From the NCBI GenBank assembly GCA_963573385.1, contig CAUYLG010009020.1:1-64000 (forward strand): a stretch of DNA of 64,000 bases, in the 5' to 3' direction. The number at the start of each line of letters is the position of its first letter. Within the stretch, counting starts at the first letter, position 1. A program made the position numbers and the translations under genes. Source of the stretch: Cacajao melanocephalus (Eukaryota > Chordata > Mammalia > Primates > Pitheciidae). Shown one piece after another: positions 60,329 through 64,000 of the stretch. The notes beneath the pieces were generated by a model. That model saw nothing but the letters and a program-made list of their open reading frames with translations. It did not search any database and was not told the origin of the DNA.

Positions 60329-61628
60329 CAAGTAAACGAACACGTGGGGCCGGGTGATAAAAGGTCAGGCTCAAGAGGTCAGAGGTGACAATCTTCCTTA
60401 GGTTCCAAGAAAGTTAAAAAAAAATTGTCTGGGAAAAAGTGATATATTAAAATGGAGTACCTGTACTAAGACCAGAAAGGGGTAGCAAAATTGAAATGCA
60501 GATATACCAATGCTTACAGGAGGACATTCTGTTGGATTGATGTTGTCTCTTGACCTTAACATTAAGAGTACTTCTGTATAGGTGTGAATCTCCCTTTCCC
60601 CCAAATAGGTAAGCCTGCAGTTGTGTGGTGTGATATGCAGCATACCCAGAGAATATTCTATAAAGGGATTCAGAATCTTGAGTCCACTCTGTTGGCTTAG
60701 TAGATTGTCAACTAAGATTCAGCCAATTTTGAATCTACTCTGTTGGCTTAGTTCAGGTTAGCAGCCAATCTCTATATGACAATTTTGTTAAGTATAACTG
60801 AAGTCATACACTGAAATGAATTTTGGGGGATTAGGGGCATAGCATTTTGGACTGTCATCTCAGTATCTGGAAAGCAGAGCATTGTGTCAAAGAGGATTAT
60901 TCTTGAGGTTTAAGATCTCATAGAGTTTGCCTGCTAGCTTTTGAACTTGTTGGAGGCCTATCACTTCTTCCTTTTCTCTTTTTTCTCCCGTTTGGAATGA
61001 AACCACCTTTGCAAAGATAATGACAGTGAGAGAAATCTAACATGACTGACTCCATCTTGCTGCTAGTCTCACTTGCTGGCTGTCCTTGCTCATTCCTGGG
61101 TATATGCCAAGCTAACTTTGGGAGAAATTTAGTTTATAGTTTAATCTTAAAGCAAGGATGATATTAACCCTTTCCTAAACTAAACTGCCTTTTGTAAAGC
61201 TAATGAAAGGCCATGAGGTTAGGATTATGAGAGGGGGACGAATTTTAATTTAAAAGTAGATGTAGTTGAATGATACCAGCTATTGTTCTGGAGATTTGTG
61301 ACTTCCCCAATTACTTCTGTAGATAATGTCACTACTGTAGAACTTAAGATTGGTCTTCTGAGATTTTTCACACTTTTACATTTTGGCAAATGACTGACCT
61401 CACTCACAGGTGATGTCGTAGGTTCATAGCTAGAGAGAAATTTTACTTTAAGACGAATAGTACCTTCAGACTCACCCATATCACATTTAGATGATATTGT
61501 GATGAGACTTTGGACTTTAGATTTTAGAGCTAATTCTGGAATGAAGAAAGACTTTTGGGGCTGTTGGGGTGGAATAAATGTATTTTTCATGTGAGAAGGA
61601 CATGGATTTGGGCGAATTAGGGGCAGAA
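60329..61628 (+). mobile_element. MaLR internal (non-coding) sequence
   Basis: The 3' part fits MST/THE1 internal sequence: gaaggacatggatttgggcg, then ggggcagaa directly before the LTR. The middle (catgactgactccatcttgc, ttgggagaaatttagtttat, aaaggccatgaggttaggat) is consistent with it. The first 500 bp are less certain. No retroviral protein frame survives. A local duplication lies at 60670-60752. Confidence 0.55.
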
Positions 61629-61991
61629 TGTTATAGACTAAGTGTTTATGCCCTCCCCACCAAATTCATATGTTGAAACCCCCATTGTGATGGTATTTGG
61701 GGCGGGACTATGGGAGGTAATTAGGTCATGGGGGTGTAGTCTTCATAAGGGAATTAGTACCCTTATAAAAAAAAGATAGGAAAGAGCTTGCCTCTTTCTC
61801 TGTTCTCTACCATGTGAGGCTGCAACGAGAAGATGGCCATCTGCAAACCAGGGAGAGGGCCCTCACAGATACTAGATCTGCCAGTGCCTTGATCTTGAAC
61901 TCCCTAGCCTGCAGAACTGTGAGAAATAAATGTCTGTTGTTTAAATCACCCGGTTTCTAGTATTTTATAGCAGCCTAAACAGACTAAGACA
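61629..61991 (+). mobile_element. MST/MLT1-type 3' LTR (ERVL-MaLR)
   Basis: Forward LTR: caccaaattcatatgttgaa, gtgatggtatttggggcggg, accatgtgaggctgcaacga, cagaactgtgagaaataaat and agcctaaacagactaagaca. It directly follows matching internal sequence. Confidence 0.88.
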
Positions 61992-64000
61992 ATACATTTA
62001 AAGGGCCATAAGTGGGCTACAACTGAGACTTAATTGAGTGTAATGTGTGAAATGTGTGATTGTCTCAAAAAACTATTTATATCCAGTGATATACAGAGGG
62101 GTCAAAGAACCTTCTGGAAGCAACAGTAATAACCTGTCTTTTGCTGTGACTTCCAAGGAAGTTCAGGAGTATGTGGGCATGTTATGATAATGAGGGTAGA
62201 GGACAATGGAATTCAGGTTTCATATAGGAACAGTGAAGATGCTGAGGGTCTGAGGAAGTAATGATTTCAAATATAAGAGAGAGAATGCTACATACACTTG
62301 AAACTGACCCTCTCCAGCCAGAAGTGTTACTTGGAGGAAGCACTTGTCTTTTCACTTCAGAAGATTCTACCAAGCTCTCAAGATACCAGGAAATGGGAGA
62401 TTTACAAGGATCTGTACTTAGCATAGCACAAGCCAGTGTGGCACAATTGGGCAGAATGGCTGACGGTTCAGAACCATAGGACAGCAGAGATGAGGACTGA
62501 GGAGGGTCTTCTGGTCAGTTGAGGTTACTGGTTGCCTGCTAATCACAGATGATGTGATTAGTCTTTGCCTAGTAACCCTAGGGATGGCTTTGTGGGGCTG
62601 TAGATATTTGTATCTTCAATCTGAGTGCTCTGAATCTATGCTCTTTCTGTTGGATTTGCATTCTTCTGTATAGCATGGTGGTGATGGCTGGGAGTTGAGA
62701 GGTGATAGCAGAGAGTATAAATCTTGGTTGGAAGAAACATTTGCAAATTGGAGTTGAAGTTGAAAATGCATCTACTATTTGCCTAACCACATGATACTTC
62801 CTATGTAACCCCTCTAAACACTCCCTATTGCAGTGCCTCAGGAATGGTTTAGGAGTATTTCTTTTTAACCATTTCATACCTGATATCATTTGGGTTACAT
62901 TTGCTCTAAACTGTGTCTATTCAGACTGGTAAGTCTTTGTCACACAAAGCCCCCTGAAGACTTTGGAGACAATTTTGAAAATTCAATTCTAACCAGGTGA
63001 CCATCTTGTGTTGCTTATACAGATTTGATATTTTAGATCAAGTTACAGAGAACTACTGGTTCCAAGGGATCTTATCAAATTATAGAGAATTACTAGTTCC
63101 AAAACGTATTATATGGTGCTCCCTGTAAGTTTGTGAATCACTTGGTTAAATGATGTAAAACAGGTTTCTTTATTGCACTATTTTTCAGGGTCTTTAATAT
63201 GCTAATGTACATTGGAAAAAAAGAGAAGATGATATAATATTAGGCATTTCACTAATTTATTTGAGTATTTTTCACAGAATACTTAATTAACATATTTTTC
63301 TCACATCATTCTTGTTAATAACTTTAAGGATAATACTGTTCTAAGAAATAAAGTTTGAGAAATATTATTTTACAGAAATTAAAAACATTAGCCTGGCCTT
63401 TTTATCAACCCCTGGCAGAGCTGAGCTATTATTTCTAGGTGAAATTCCAGCTTCATTAACAAGAGTATATTAGCTAAATTACCTCTCTGAGCCATTGGGG
63501 CACAATCTGTCACCTCCTGTCCTAAACTTCCAAATTATTATCTTGGTGATTAACATCTAGTTCACTAAAAGAGAAACAAATTCTTTCCAGTGGAAGAACT
63601 TCAGTTGCTTGGTTTATAGTCATGGTTACAGTTTTCCTATTTTTATTAATTTTTTAAAAGATTCACTAAAACAAGAGTAGGACACTGCCTAGGTCTTACT
63701 CTTGAGTTTTAGAAATTTCTTTTATTATGATTTGGTATAGTAGAAAAGTCATTTTCCAGAAGGATAGTTGTCAGAATCAGATCTCTTTCTTAGCCCAAAA
63801 TAGGAGCAGCCCAGACCATTCTCTCTCCTGCTTGAGATGGCATAATTTATTAATAAGGGGCCTTTGAATGTGATGTTCTCAGATGGAGGCTTACAGTGGA
63901 GCTTGAACTTTCTGGTTCTTTAAAGTTCTTCTAGGACTAAGAAATAGCTCAAATCATGAGTGTCTAGGTGACACAGAATCTTACGATCCCCAGGTATTTG
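61992..64000. other. 2 kb unclassified to the window end
   Basis: No gene or named repeat. It holds a 37-bp-period direct repeat at 63037-63102. ORFs up to 103 codons have no supporting context. Confidence 0.45.

Overview
This window looks like primate, almost certainly human, non-coding DNA. It is saturated with interspersed repeats that occur together only in primates: dimeric Alu elements of the older J type, the S type and one Y-like copy, FLAM monomers, THE1/MST/MLT2 LTRs, L1M/L1MA, HAL1, L2 and MIR. DNA-transposon fossils of the Tigger and hAT-Charlie groups are also present. No long open reading frame belongs to a recognisable host protein. The longest ones are Alu, L1 or transposon shadows. 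There is no rRNA, tRNA, CRISPR or bacterial-type feature. The window is best read as intronic or intergenic sequence. All calls were made by eye from remembered consensus features, so repeat subfamily names are approximate and edges may be off by tens of bases.

Layout. 1-572 is a CpG-rich direct repeat with an exact 388-bp period that I cannot classify; it abuts a Tigger1-like fossil (576-1273). 1.3-10 kb holds MIR, a TA-flanked Tigger-like MITE, a FLAM, L1M pieces, MER5A, MER20, two Alus and a 29-bp-arm inverted repeat. 10-20 kb contains a ~43-bp tandem array, a candidate 3'-terminal exon (12012-12455), two MER20/Alu clusters, a protein-like minus-strand remnant (15.8-16.4 kb), a 3'-UTR-like segment ending in an A-rich tail (about 16.9 kb), two Alus and a full MER1. 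20-30 kb has an exon-like 100-bp block, a compound hairpin cluster at 22.03-22.15 kb, a duplicated CA-repeat cassette, an L2 split by an MST LTR, a three-armed Alu, and an MLT2A LTR inserted in a hAT element with a perfect 5-bp target duplication.

30-40 kb carries L2, a second MLT2A nested in an older LTR-like sequence, THE1 and MST LTRs, and quiet DNA. 41-47.6 kb is an old ERVL pol remnant (minus) flanked by HAL1-like pieces and interrupted by a 900-bp Tigger-like element. 47.6-51.4 kb is a long minus-strand L1MA-type copy with an AluJ and a 127-bp polypyrimidine tract. 51.4-57 kb is MIR+Alu followed by an L1M 3' end with two or three Alu insertions. 57-59 kb has L2, an Alu and a CpG/ETS-motif block with three good splice donors. 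59.9-62 kb has two MST-type LTRs with MaLR internal sequence, and the last 2 kb is unclassified.

I found no multi-gene system. The most unusual items are the 388-bp CpG-rich repeat, the hairpin cluster at 22 kb, the CA-cassette duplication, the L-L-R Alu, and several exon-like segments that need RNA or conservation data. The exon-like calls are tentative: one equally good-looking exon proved to be antisense to ERVL pol and was rejected.
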